Part shown: positions 36,378 to 45,272 of the stretch, piece by piece | Numbering within the stretch: position 1 is the stretch's first letter | Layout of the letters: each line of letters begins with the position of its first letter | From: JAYPLE01 sp047627515 | GTDB taxonomy: Bacteria > Bacteroidota > Bacteroidia > Cytophagales > Cyclobacteriaceae | Assembly: GCA_047627515.1 (NCBI GenBank) | Contig: JBLHTU010000001.1 | Coordinates: 46,604 to 110,603 of the forward strand | Direction of reading: 5' to 3' | DNA: 64,000 nt | Position numbers and translations under genes: made by a program | Notes under the pieces: generated by a model | The model's input: the letters and a program-made list of their open reading frames with translations, nothing else | Databases searched by the model: none | What the model was told of the DNA's origin: nothing

Positions 36378-36474
36378 CTGATATTTTCATAATAAAAACG
36401 GGGTGCGAAAGGTTTAGCCCAAAACATTAAAATAAAAAAAATGTTGTTGGATGAAGATTAATAAAAACATCCAT

Positions 36475-36978
36475 ATGAAGAAGAATACAAATATTCTATT
36501 ATTCAGCTTAGTCCACATAATGCTTTTTTTCTCTTGTCAGCAGTCCAAAGAAGTGATAGTTTATACATCCAAAATGACAGTTTCTGGAGATTTCCTATTC
36601 GAAGGGCCCAATACGTTGCAAGGAGGTTTCAATGCTGACCTGGTAGCATTGGCTGAACAAGAGGAAATTGATGAATCTCAAATCACAGCCGTTTATTTAG
36701 TAGGCATCCAGCTCGCTGTCAGCCCTGATTCATTACAACAAACAGTAGAAAGCGCATTAGTACAGCTAGTAAGTGACGACTTGTCCCTCGAGACTGCAGG
36801 TACGATCAATCCCTTTACAAGCGAAAGCAGTCAAACATTAAGCATAAATACAGATTTGGACATACTGCCCTATCTAAAAGATGCAAGTACGCAACTCATA
36901 GTAGATGTGAATTTGTCTGGAGATCTAGATGAAGTCAGCACCCATATTACATTTGAATTTTCAATCACATATAAATAA
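36475..36978 (+). CDS. secreted lipoprotein of unknown function
   Basis: 167 aa from ATG 36475; an in-frame ATG at 36451 adds 8 residues. The lipobox IMLFFSCQQ places the lipidated Cys near residue 20. The mature protein is acidic and beta-rich with no motif I recognise (SKMTVSGDFLFEGPNTLQGG). It is the first of a plus-strand pair with a DUF2147 protein 7 nt downstream. Confidence 0.6.
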   Translation: MKKNTNILLFSLVHIMLFFSCQQSKEVIVYTSKMTVSGDFLFEGPNTLQGGFNADLVALAEQEEIDESQITAVYLVGIQLAVSPDSLQQTVESALVQLVSDDLSLETAGTINPFTSESSQTLSINTDLDILPYLKDASTQLIVDVNLSGDLDEVSTHITFEFSITYK

Positions 36979-36984
36979 TTACTC

Positions 36985-37443
36985 ATGAAAAAAAATCTAA
37001 TTATCAACCTAGTTTTCTCCACCTGCCTACTGTGGTTAGGCACTGATGTTTTTGCGAAAGGCGGTGATGATTTAGTCGGTATTTGGAAACCAAGCAATGG
37101 CCTTTCAATGGTCAAAATTGAAAAAATTGGTAATAAGTATTACGGTCGTGTGGTTTGGTTGCAAGAGGCAAACGACCAGGCAGGCAACCTACGTACTGAT
37201 ATCAATAACCCTGATGAGTCTCTTCGCAGTACACCTTTAAGAGGATATCGGTTACTTAAAGATTTTGTCTATGACGAAGAAGAAAACACTTGGATTGAAG
37301 GAACCATCTACGATCCTAACAATGGAAGTACCTACAACTGCAACATTGTTCCGACTGATGAGAATACCATAGAAGTCAGAGGATATATCGGTGCGACAGT
37401 GTTTGGAAGGACAGATGTCTGGACCAAGATGAAGAAAAAGTAA
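36985..37443 (+). CDS. DUF2147 secreted protein
   Basis: 152 aa with a signal peptide ending near DVFAKG. The core VGIWKPSNGLSMVKIEKIGN, KYYGRVVWL, the WIEGTIYDPNNG block and GRTDVWTKM are typical of DUF2147, a lipocalin-like secreted domain of unknown ligand. It lies 7 nt after the lipoprotein gene and is probably co-expressed. A good terminator follows. Confidence 0.85.
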   Translation: MKKNLIINLVFSTCLLWLGTDVFAKGGDDLVGIWKPSNGLSMVKIEKIGNKYYGRVVWLQEANDQAGNLRTDINNPDESLRSTPLRGYRLLKDFVYDEEENTWIEGTIYDPNNGSTYNCNIVPTDENTIEVRGYIGATVFGRTDVWTKMKKK

Positions 37444-37460
37444 AAGATATACTCAATAAC

Positions 37461-37496
37461 AAAAAGAGCTACAGTTCTACAACTGTGGCTCTTTTT
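37461..37496 (+). terminator. terminator after the DUF2147 gene
   Basis: The stem AAAAAGAGCTACAGTT / AACTGTGGCTCTTTTT has a 4-nt loop and a T-run at the end. It also faces the convergent gene at 37516. Confidence 0.85.
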
Positions 37497-37515
37497 ACTA
37501 TTTCCATGTTCGACC

Positions 37516-38583
37516 TTATGGACTAACCATGCTTATGGTGAATTGCGCATATAACGTATTTGTCAAAGTGTTTTCGAAGAAGAAGTCTTCCCTATCAAAC
37601 CCTCGAAAAAACTCACTATCATCTGCATTGAATGAATAATTAATGCGATAACCCGCCTGTGCGCCAATCCAAATAAAATCATTCAGTCCTTTATTATAGT
37701 TAAGCCCTAATCTAATTTCTGACCTCCTCAGCTCAGTTTGATTAAATCCAGCAGGCGCTGTATTGCCCAGTTCCTCTCCAAAATTGCTCAGTCTGTAAGT
37801 TGCTCCCTCCACTTGATAGCCCATCAGTAATACAGATCGGCTATTCCATCGGTACCGTGCTTGTACACGAGCCGGAAACAACGCCTCTACACCCCATTTT
37901 GGATTCTTGAATGTCTGGTAATAGTAGATAACTGGAAGTAGATTCAGTGCACCTCCCAAATATGTTCGGGAGATACCCGGTCCCCAGATCATATTATCAT
38001 TTGGCTTAAAGCCATAGATAAAGGCAGCTGGCACTCTCAATTGGTTTAACTCCGGCATATTATTAAAGCTATAGTCCCCATTGAGTTCACCGCCGACCTG
38101 GAGGAGCAGGAATCGCCTTTCGCTCAAAGGCTTAAAAATGGTAAAATTAGTATTCATCCATTTTAATGAATGATTTCTCAGATTTGCGCCAAAAGGACCA
38201 TTGGAATTATCATTTGAAAATTGATACTGACTTTGTACAAAGCTGACACCCCAGTTGATCAAAATATTATTTTTCGAAAGTATGGGAACATTAGATACAA
38301 AGCGAAAGCCATTAAGCATTCCTACCTCAATATCCTCAGCACCATAAGTGCTGTACGGCCCAGCCCCGATGGTCGTTGGCCCTTGGAAATCAAAACCAAA
38401 CGAAATCAATGATGATGGGCTTTGGCCTAGTACCTTGTTTGTACAAAAGGCCTTCAAACCTTCACCGGCCTCTTCAAACATGGATGGATCAAAGTCGTCA
38501 AAATCATCATCTTGTGCAGATAGCAGACCAGATGCAGCAAGCAGCATGAACATACTCATGGCTAATGTTAGGGTGGTTTTCAT
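37516..38583 (-). CDS. outer-membrane beta-barrel protein (DUF6268-like)
   Basis: 355 aa. Signal peptide ends near LLSAQD, followed by an Asp-rich segment (DDDFDDFDPSMFEEAGEG) and a barrel with alternating strands (SSLISFGFDFQGPTTI, NILINWGVSFVQSQYQF). The chain ends in a strand TLYAQFTISMVSP. The pattern fits the DUF6268 outer-membrane group, but this is not certain. The acidic loop could bind divalent metal. It stands alone. Confidence 0.6.
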   Translation of the reverse strand: MKTTLTLAMSMFMLLAASGLLSAQDDDFDDFDPSMFEEAGEGLKAFCTNKVLGQSPSSLISFGFDFQGPTTIGAGPYSTYGAEDIEVGMLNGFRFVSNVPILSKNNILINWGVSFVQSQYQFSNDNSNGPFGANLRNHSLKWMNTNFTIFKPLSERRFLLLQVGGELNGDYSFNNMPELNQLRVPAAFIYGFKPNDNMIWGPGISRTYLGGALNLLPVIYYYQTFKNPKWGVEALFPARVQARYRWNSRSVLLMGYQVEGATYRLSNFGEELGNTAPAGFNQTELRRSEIRLGLNYNKGLNDFIWIGAQAGYRINYSFNADDSEFFRGFDREDFFFENTLTNTLYAQFTISMVSP

Positions 38584-38677
38584 TTAAGAATAGATTGATT
38601 TGGTTCAAAAAAAGTTTAGCAATTACATAATTAAAAAAACCACCAAGTTGTTTAACCAGTAAGCAAAAAACCTAACC

Positions 38678-38715
38678 AAAAACGACCAGAACTAGGTGCC
38701 ACTAGTTTCTGGTCG
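38678..38715 (-). terminator. terminator after the prohibitin-like gene
   Basis: On the minus strand, the stem CGACCAGAA-CTAG / CTAG-TTCTGGTCG with a short loop is followed by TTTTTGG. Confidence 0.65.
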
Positions 38716-38737
38716 CTACTATTTAAAGCACTTTTGC

Positions 38738-39523
38738 TCAATTTCCGTCCGCTTCTATCAAGAAGGGTGCTTTGCCATTCGTGATTATTATTTTGGCATT
38801 AGGAGAAGTCGATAATTGCTTAAAAGCCTCAATACTTTGCCATTTGATAATTTCTGGTGAGATACCCTGCTGCAATATTATCTGAGCATCCCGTACACCT
38901 TGAGCCTCTACCGTCTTTCGTTGCGCCTCCAACCTTTCTCTTTGCAAAAGGAACTCCATACGCTGTGCATCTTGCTCGGCTTCCAATTTTTCTTCCACGG
39001 CTCTAGAAAGACCGGCAGGTAGCTGTATGGTCTTTAGCAGCACTGCTTCGATGATAAAACCACGATCTAGGAGTAGATCAGCCATTCTTTTTTGTATTTC
39101 ACTTTCGATTTCTGCACGTTTGGCTGTGTGCATATCTTTCGCAAAAAAACGTGAGCAAACATCCGCTGATGCTGACCGAAAAACGCTTACAATCACTACC
39201 TCCTCGTATTGCGTGCCGATCTCTTCTAAGATACTAGCGGCTTTCTCTTGCTCGATATGATACAAAATCGAAATAACTGACTGCACATTCAATCCTTCTT
39301 TTGATGGCAGGTTGCTGGCAATCTCAATATTGACCGTTCTCACGGGTAATTTAATAATGGTACTCATGAACGGGTTGTACAGCTTCGGGCCAGCCTGAAT
39401 GGTGATTGGTTTCAATTTTCCCAAAGTACGCTTGACTCCTACTTCTCCTTGACGAATGACAGCACAGCTCGCTAAGCACATTGAAAGTGCCGCGGTAAAC
39501 AACAGATTTAGATAAACTTTCAT
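38738..39523 (-). CDS. lipidated prohibitin/SPFH-family protein
   Basis: 261 aa from the ATG at 39523. A longer ORF starts 12 codons upstream, but this ATG gives a clean lipoprotein signal (CLASCAVIRQG). The SPFH core GEVGVKRTLGKLKPITIQAG, VRTVNIEIASNLPSKEGLNV and the coiled-coil tail (VEEKLEAEQDAQRMEFLLQR) are typical of prohibitins. Eukaryotic prohibitins scaffold membrane complexes. Here the Cys suggests anchoring on the periplasmic face. It is followed by a good terminator. Confidence 0.83.
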   Translation of the reverse strand: MKVYLNLLFTAALSMCLASCAVIRQGEVGVKRTLGKLKPITIQAGPKLYNPFMSTIIKLPVRTVNIEIASNLPSKEGLNVQSVISILYHIEQEKAASILEEIGTQYEEVVIVSVFRSASADVCSRFFAKDMHTAKRAEIESEIQKRMADLLLDRGFIIEAVLLKTIQLPAGLSRAVEEKLEAEQDAQRMEFLLQRERLEAQRKTVEAQGVRDAQIILQQGISPEIIKWQSIEAFKQLSTSPNAKIIITNGKAPFLIEADGN

Positions 39524-39696
39524 ACAATAGTATTTTAGGAATGAACAATAATTAAGCATGGCAAGTCACTTGCCATTTTGAACAGTAATCCACGGTAGTC
39601 ACGGATGAAATCGACCGTAAGACAATTACAGTATAACCTCCTGAAAGTTTCAAATCAACATAACTATAAACCGTAAGTCTTGCTTTATGGAACTAC

Positions 39697-40011
39697 CTAC
39701 TTGTATTCTGGCCTACCAGGGCAAAATATATCTATGATCTTACAATCTGTCAAAGCGATGCCGGAATGTGGGACTTCAGAAGGGATCAAGATCACAGCTT
39801 CCGGCTTACATAGATGCTTGACCCCACCCACAACTAATTCAAATTCACCCTCTGTCACTTGCGTTAGTTGCTCATGGACATGATGATGTTCAGGCAGGAT
39901 AGACCCTTTCTCAACCTGCCAATAAGCTGCTGTAAATCCATTCCCATGGATAAAAGTCCCTTTGAAACCAGGTATCAACTCGTTTTTGGGATCGGTAATG
40001 TCTATTTTCAT
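39697..40011 (-). CDS. cupin-domain protein
   Basis: 104 aa from ATG 40011 (a GTG at 40032 adds 7). The conserved cupin metal motif is PEHHHVHEQLTQVTEGEFEL, and the second motif IPSEVPHSGIAL follows. Cupins of this size bind metal or small ligands, or degrade small acids; the substrate is unknown. It is monocistronic. Confidence 0.85.
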   Translation of the reverse strand: MKIDITDPKNELIPGFKGTFIHGNGFTAAYWQVEKGSILPEHHHVHEQLTQVTEGEFELVVGGVKHLCKPEAVILIPSEVPHSGIALTDCKIIDIFCPGRPEYK

Positions 40012-40093
40012 ATTTTCGTTTGCTAGTACCACTTAAATAAAGGCATTTCTATCGCTCATTCAAAACTGATATTTTAGATTGAAACGAGCAATC

Positions 40094-40867
40094 ATGAAAA
40101 CAACGATAATATTTTGTCTCACCTTGCTAGTATGCATTGGCTGCGAAACCAATAGTTCAAATCAGACGTCCGACGGCAAGGAAACCAATTCCGATGTGGA
40201 GATTCAAAAAGTGGACCTATTAGGAGCATGGGAGGCAGACGAAAAGACGGATTCTGGTACGGTCATCACGCACATGATAACCTTTACTGAGAAATATTTT
40301 AGTGAGGCTATATATGTGAAAGAGCCTGCACAATTCATTTGGACACTCGGAGGTAGCTGGGAGTTAGTAGACAATAATGCTACTTTAAACTACGAATTTT
40401 TCAGTCTAGATACGGCTCAGGTTGGTCAACAAGGAAATATGGACCTTAAGCTAGTCAACGGTAAAATGGAAGCCTCCGGACGCACGTGGAAGAAGGTAGA
40501 TGACGGCACGCCAGGAGAGCTGCAAGGTGCATGGCTGATCACTGGTCGTAAAAGAAATGGAGAAATGAGCAGACGTACACCTGGAGAGCGAAAAACAATG
40601 AAGATTCTTTCAGGAACACGATTTCAGTGGATCGCGTACCACACCGGAACAGGTAAGTTTTCTGGCACAGGCGGCGGTTCATACACGACTACAGATGGGC
40701 AATACACGGAGAATATAGATTTTTTCTCAAGAAATAACGCTCGGGTCGGTGCCTCTCTTGAATTTCAATATAGGCTGGACAGTGGGGAATGGCAACATGA
40801 AGGAACCAGCAGCAAAGGAGATCCTATTTACGAAATATGGACGCCAAGAACCATGCTTGAAGACTAA
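40094..40867 (+). CDS. lipoprotein with two internal lipocalin-like repeats
   Basis: 257 aa from ATG 40094 (a TTG at 40079 is an alternative). The lipobox LLVCIGCET puts the lipid on Cys17. Two related halves follow: LLGAWEAD...WTLGGSWELVDNNATLNYEF and LQGAWLITG...GGGSYTTTDGQYTENIDF, each about 100 residues. This looks like an internal duplication of a lipocalin/DUF-type beta domain. It stands alone and its 3' end abuts the DUF3817 gene. Confidence 0.65.
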   Translation: MKTTIIFCLTLLVCIGCETNSSNQTSDGKETNSDVEIQKVDLLGAWEADEKTDSGTVITHMITFTEKYFSEAIYVKEPAQFIWTLGGSWELVDNNATLNYEFFSLDTAQVGQQGNMDLKLVNGKMEASGRTWKKVDDGTPGELQGAWLITGRKRNGEMSRRTPGERKTMKILSGTRFQWIAYHTGTGKFSGTGGGSYTTTDGQYTENIDFFSRNNARVGASLEFQYRLDSGEWQHEGTSSKGDPIYEIWTPRTMLED

Positions 40868-41163
40868 TGTAATGTGCTTATTTGCTCAGGCTTAAAGATC
40901 TTAACATCGGCATAAAAAGTACCGAATGGTATCAATGAAGCTGCCAAAGCAATGAAGGATTGTTTGACCCGCCACTGGAATCGCCAGGTAGATAGTATCA
41001 CTATCGAGATATAGGCTATAAAAAGTAATCCATGAGCCATCCCTACATAATAATTTGGTTGTGGGATTTCCAATGAGTATTTCAATGGCATTGTTACTGC
41101 AAGCAAGAGATAGCTGATCCCTTCCGCAATCGCGATCATTCTTGTAAGCTTAATTAGCGTCAT
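40864..41163 (-). CDS. DUF3817 membrane protein
   Basis: 99 aa from ATG 41163; the 24 codons upstream in the same frame are not typical. Three membrane helices (about residues 8-24, 41-58, 66-83) and the stretches EGISYLLLAVTMPLKY and NYYVGMAHGLLFIAYI are characteristic of DUF3817. No function is known. Its 3' end overlaps the 40094 gene by 4 nt, tail to tail. Confidence 0.8.
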   Translation of the reverse strand: MTLIKLTRMIAIAEGISYLLLAVTMPLKYSLEIPQPNYYVGMAHGLLFIAYISIVILSTWRFQWRVKQSFIALAASLIPFGTFYADVKIFKPEQISTLH

Positions 41164-41297
41164 GGTTCTTATTGTCTTCGTGGATAGTACCACATAACCA
41201 GTGCCTTTGTTCCAAAGTTTTCCTTGACGATACAATTAGGTCATCTAGCATCAAGACATGGTTAGCAACCCCTACTGATAGGAGCATACATATGGAA

Positions 41298-42407
41298 TCA
41301 ATCAAATCGTGCCACCTTCAAAAAGTCTATTGGTCGTAGCGTAGCACCCTTCAATGACAAATCTGCAAGTACTTCACCAACTACAGGGGCAAACTTAAAT
41401 CCATGACCACTAAAGCCTGCGGCAAAACATATTCGCTCATGCGTGTCAGGCACTATATCAAGTGTAAAATGGCCGTCTTGTGTCATGGAATACAAGCAAG
41501 TGCTTGTATTAGTCAAACTAAACTTAGTGCCCGGCTTCAAGTGCTCAAGCACTGAGCGTAATTCATTGATGTCCGCATCAGAAACCTCTGAATCTAATAC
41601 TTCGGGCTCGATTGAAGACCCAGGGTGATGGTGCCCAATCTTAAACCCAAATTGATCCTTCGGAAACCCATAGTAAATCCCTTTTCCTGATGGATGATCC
41701 ATGCACCAACATGGAAGCATGAAATCTGGGTCATCAGGCGAAAACCAAGCTACATTTTGTTTTGTCACTGACATTGGAACGATTCCTTGTAATAAATCAG
41801 TGCTCCAAGCTCCGGCCGTAATTACAAGCTTATCGGCTTGATAAGTATCAGCAGCAGTTGTAACGCTCACTAAGTCCTCTTCAACATTCCAGCCCTTTAC
41901 TTCTTGATGCTGATAAATAGTGGCACCGTTCTTAGTAGCCATATCCACAAAACCAAGAATCGCTTGTTCTACATCCAAATAACCAGCGACAGGTTCCCAT
42001 AGTGCGGCATATTCAGGATGAAAATTCAACTGTTTCAGCCAGGCAGCAGCGCTTACGTCATCCAACTGAATCTTGTGTTTGAGGGATGACTTGCGGACAC
42101 CACTAAGCATGTCGCCTGTTACCTCACCACAATAAAGTAGACCTTCCTCATGATACATCTTTCGGCCGGACTCCGCTTCTAATACTTTCCATAGTTTATG
42201 CGCTTCTTGAAGCAGTGGCACATAGTCTTCATGCTCAAAATAGGACTGTCTGATCAGCCTGGTATGTGCACTATGAGATCCACGGGTGTGTACTATTTCA
42301 AACTGTTCCAAACCGAGGACCTTCATACCTCTTCTTGCCAAAGCGTAACACGTTGCGGCCCCCATTGTGCCCACACCCAAAACGATTACATCAAATTTTT
42401 CCTTCAC
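41298..42407 (-). CDS. solA: sarcosine oxidase / N-methyl-L-tryptophan oxidase (SolA/MSOX family)
   Basis: 369 aa, close to SolA (372). The FAD Rossmann motif is VLGVGTMGAATC (residues 9-20). The expected covalent FAD cysteine is C304 in NTSTCLYSMTQDG, and the oxygen-activating lysine is K256 in GFKIGHHHPG. It oxidises an N-methyl amino acid, giving formaldehyde and hydrogen peroxide; sarcosine versus N-methyltryptophan cannot be told apart. It is monocistronic; the 543-nt gap upstream holds only a permease remnant and the next gene's promoter. Confidence 0.88.
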   Translation of the reverse strand: MKEKFDVIVLGVGTMGAATCYALARRGMKVLGLEQFEIVHTRGSHSAHTRLIRQSYFEHEDYVPLLQEAHKLWKVLEAESGRKMYHEEGLLYCGEVTGDMLSGVRKSSLKHKIQLDDVSAAAWLKQLNFHPEYAALWEPVAGYLDVEQAILGFVDMATKNGATIYQHQEVKGWNVEEDLVSVTTAADTYQADKLVITAGAWSTDLLQGIVPMSVTKQNVAWFSPDDPDFMLPCWCMDHPSGKGIYYGFPKDQFGFKIGHHHPGSSIEPEVLDSEVSDADINELRSVLEHLKPGTKFSLTNTSTCLYSMTQDGHFTLDIVPDTHERICFAAGFSGHGFKFAPVVGEVLADLSLKGATLRPIDFLKVARFD

Positions 42408-42561
42408 AGAGTATACTAGTGCAAATGTTCTGATAGATACTTTTTCTTACTGATAAACCTAACATATTGTATAAAATTAAACTCGAGATGATCAAAAAAC
42501 ATCTGCTCTCCATGATATCCATATGCAAATTGGGAATATAGCGAAGGTTAGTATGTAATAG

Positions 42562-42741
42562 ACTATTGTTAGATACTTGGCCATCAAATGGTTGCAAAAC
42601 TATGCGTATCCAATTGAACTCAATTGGTGGATCTACTTGCAAGGTGCTTTTTTCACACTATCAATCGCACTATTTGTCACAAGCTACAAGGTTGTCAAAG
42701 CGAGTCATACAAACCCCTCCGAATCACTAAGCTATGAGTAG
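42562..42741 (+). pseudogene. 3' remnant of an ABC-type (FtsX/MacB-like) permease gene
   Basis: The frame from 42562 reads about 59 codons to a TAG at 42739. It gives WLQNYAYPIELNWWIYLQGA, then a hydrophobic helix and a last block VVKASHTNPSESLSYE. This is the C-terminal end of Bacteroidota FtsX-like permeases (a W-LQ-FAY-I motif, last helix, NP-SLRYE tail). Stops close by upstream (42556-42561) show that the rest is gone. No ATPase gene is near. It fills much of the gap before the TonB receptor. Confidence 0.7.
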
Positions 42742-42906
42742 AAGAGTTCATCCTCAATAGTTGATTATTAATTCCCCCTAACAACTTGTCAATCTGGTGC
42801 TAGCATAGTGCTATTCCAATATTTCTTTGGTTGATGTCAACTAGTACCAATCCAATCGACGATTAATATTTCTTTGATTCCTAAAACATATTATACTAAA
42901 TATATG

Positions 42907-42922
42907 TTTAGATTAATCTAAA
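42907..42922. promoter_or_regulatory. perfect 16-bp palindrome (candidate metalloregulator operator)
   Basis: TTTAGATTAATCTAAA is a perfect inverted repeat 34 nt before the TonB receptor start. It ends 4 nt upstream of the -7 element at 42927, so it covers the -33 side of the promoter. Its TTTAG-N6-CTAAA form resembles DtxR/MntR-type boxes; which regulator binds it is not shown. Confidence 0.55.
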
Positions 42923-42926
42923 TATA

Positions 42927-42934
42927 TATTTTTG
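42927..42934 (+). promoter_or_regulatory. -7 promoter element (TATTTTTG) of the first TonB receptor
   Basis: The octamer fits TAnnTTTG and lies 22 nt before the ATG at 42956. The surrounding 80 nt are nearly all A/T. Confidence 0.5.
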
Positions 42935-42955
42935 CACATATTATAACATATATAC

Positions 42956-45271
42956 ATGTATTCAAAATACCTCGTTACTGTTCTGGCAGCACTACTAATA
43001 GCAAGTTCCTTGTCCGCGCAAGAGACATTTGCAATTTCGGGGGAGGTGGTATCTGATTCAGGTCCTGTCTCATTTGCGACCGTATACATTGCCAATAGTC
43101 AACTGGGTGCTATTACTGATAGCGATGGCCAATTTACCCTTGACAACATCCCAAAAGGCACTCACCAAGTAGTATGCAAGGTGGTCGGATATAAAACACA
43201 GTTTCAAACATTGACGATTGATGATTCATATAATCCGGAAGCGTTGATTTTCAACTTAATTGAAAATACAAGTAAGCTTGATGAAGTCGTGATAACAGGT
43301 ACTAGAACAGCGAAAAAAATCATTAACTCTCCAATTATCGTAGATGTGATCAGCAGTCAAGTACTCGTCAATAACCAATCGATCAGTCTATCCGAAGGAC
43401 TTAAATTTCAACCTGGTCTTAGAATAGAAACAGACTGCCAAACCTGTAATTATACGCAACTCAGGATGAATGGCTTGCAAGGCGGGTATTCTCAAATACT
43501 CATCAATAGTCGCCCTATTTTCAGCCCGCTCACGGGACTATATGGCATGGAACAATTACCTACTAATATGATCGAAAGGATTGAAGTCGTCCGAGGAGGT
43601 GGTTCAGCACTATATGGGACTGGGGCTATTGGCGGGACTGTCAACATCATTACCAAAATACCCCAAGAGAACAATTACTCAGTTGGATATCTCCGCCAAA
43701 ATATCTCAGGAGCTGCAGAAGACATATGGACTGGAAATGGTTCCTTAGTGAATAGTCAAAAGGATATGGGCATTTCCTTTTTTGTCAATCGCCGAAACCG
43801 AGAATGGTTTGATGCAAATGGGGATAATTTCTCAGAGCTTCCCAGTATTGAGAATCTCTCTTTTGGGACAAGTGCGTTTTTCATGCCTAGTCAGCAAAAG
43901 AAAATTGATATCAGCCTTAGCTATATCAATGAGTACCGCTATGGTGGGGAGATGATAGATACGCCTGCTCACCTTGCTCAACAAGCAGAGGAGCGAACCC
44001 ACAAAGTACTCGTTGGTAACGTAAATTACGAAGCGAAACTGCAAAACGGCAACAGTGCTATCAACGGATATATTGCTGCACAGTATACCGATAGAGATCA
44101 TTACACAGGAATTAGGCCGGATGAGATAAGTTTGGATGCTGACCATCTGGCGAATCCGCCTTACGGTACTTCCTTTAATCTGACCTTACAAGGCGGTCTA
44201 CAGTTTGACCATAATTTTAAGAATTTTCTAGGTGGAAGCAATTTGGTCACAACTGGGATTGAGTATGTACAAGATGATATCCTTGATGAAATAGAAGCTT
44301 ACAATTTTAAAGTAGATCAAACTACCCAAAACCTAGGTTCCTTTCTGCAAAGTGACTGGGAAGTCAGCGATCGGTTTAATCTACTGTCAGGAATCAGGGT
44401 GGATCAGCACAATTTTATTGATGGGTTGATCGCAAGCCCTCGTATTTCAGCTTTGTACCGACCCATTAGTAATATGCAACTTAGGGTTACATATGGAACA
44501 GGGTTCAGGGCTCCGCAAGCTTTTGATGCCGATCTCCATATCGCCTTCGCGGGAGGTGGTGTTTCTAGAGTCATTTTGGCGGATGAACTAGAGCGAGAGA
44601 GGTCCCGCAGTTTGAGCGGATCAGTGAACTATGATAAAGCATCAGATCGAATGATCTATGGGTTCACTGTAGAAGGTTTCTATACTTACCTGAAAGATGC
44701 TTTTGTTTTACAAGCAATCGGACAGGATGAATTTGGTGAGGTCTTTCAAAAAGAGAATGGCAATGGAGCAACAGTAGCAGGCATGACCTTCGAGGCTCGA
44801 GCCAACTTTGATGAAAAACTACAAGTCGATGCTGGACTTACTGTTCAAAAAAGTGAGTTTGATCATCCAGTTGTGAATATTGATGGCCTAGAAGCAACTA
44901 CAGAGTTCCTAAGAACTCCTAATCTGTATGGCTACTCAATGATTAGTTGGACACCAACTCCTCAATGGAATATTTCGCTGAACAGCACATACACTGGGCC
45001 TATGCGCCTTATCCACTTTGCCGGTGCGCAGAAAAGATCAGAGGACGGGTATGTGACTACGCAAGACTTTCTAGAAACAGGTCTAAGAATCAGCTACACA
45101 CTACCGATCAATAAACTTCACAATAAGTTAGAGCTATTTTTAGGCGGAAAGAACCTGAGTAATGCATATCAGGCAAACTTTGATTCAGGCAAAAATCGAG
45201 ATAGTAATTTTGTCTACGGACCATCTGCACCAAGAACTATTTACGCAGGATTGACCATTAAATCTTGGTGA
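42956..45271 (+). CDS. TonB-dependent receptor with Cys-containing plug (metal-type)
   Basis: 771 aa. Signal peptide (about 1-21), a carboxypeptidase-like beta-sandwich (ISGEVVSDSGPVSFATVYIA), plug domain with LDEVVITGTRTAKKII and IERIEVVRGGGSALYGTGAI, and a C-terminal barrel ending in TIYAGLTIKSW. Plug residues ETDCQTCNYTQLRMNG carry a C-x-x-C pair, seen in receptors I associate with metal uptake. It ends 1 nt before the thioredoxin gene. An operator-like palindrome sits in its promoter. The ligand is inferred to be a metal or metal chelate. Confidence 0.87.
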   Translation: MYSKYLVTVLAALLIASSLSAQETFAISGEVVSDSGPVSFATVYIANSQLGAITDSDGQFTLDNIPKGTHQVVCKVVGYKTQFQTLTIDDSYNPEALIFNLIENTSKLDEVVITGTRTAKKIINSPIIVDVISSQVLVNNQSISLSEGLKFQPGLRIETDCQTCNYTQLRMNGLQGGYSQILINSRPIFSPLTGLYGMEQLPTNMIERIEVVRGGGSALYGTGAIGGTVNIITKIPQENNYSVGYLRQNISGAAEDIWTGNGSLVNSQKDMGISFFVNRRNREWFDANGDNFSELPSIENLSFGTSAFFMPSQQKKIDISLSYINEYRYGGEMIDTPAHLAQQAEERTHKVLVGNVNYEAKLQNGNSAINGYIAAQYTDRDHYTGIRPDEISLDADHLANPPYGTSFNLTLQGGLQFDHNFKNFLGGSNLVTTGIEYVQDDILDEIEAYNFKVDQTTQNLGSFLQSDWEVSDRFNLLSGIRVDQHNFIDGLIASPRISALYRPISNMQLRVTYGTGFRAPQAFDADLHIAFAGGGVSRVILADELERERSRSLSGSVNYDKASDRMIYGFTVEGFYTYLKDAFVLQAIGQDEFGEVFQKENGNGATVAGMTFEARANFDEKLQVDAGLTVQKSEFDHPVVNIDGLEATTEFLRTPNLYGYSMISWTPTPQWNISLNSTYTGPMRLIHFAGAQKRSEDGYVTTQDFLETGLRISYTLPINKLHNKLELFLGGKNLSNAYQANFDSGKNRDSNFVYGPSAPRTIYAGLTIKSW

Positions 45272-45272
45272 C

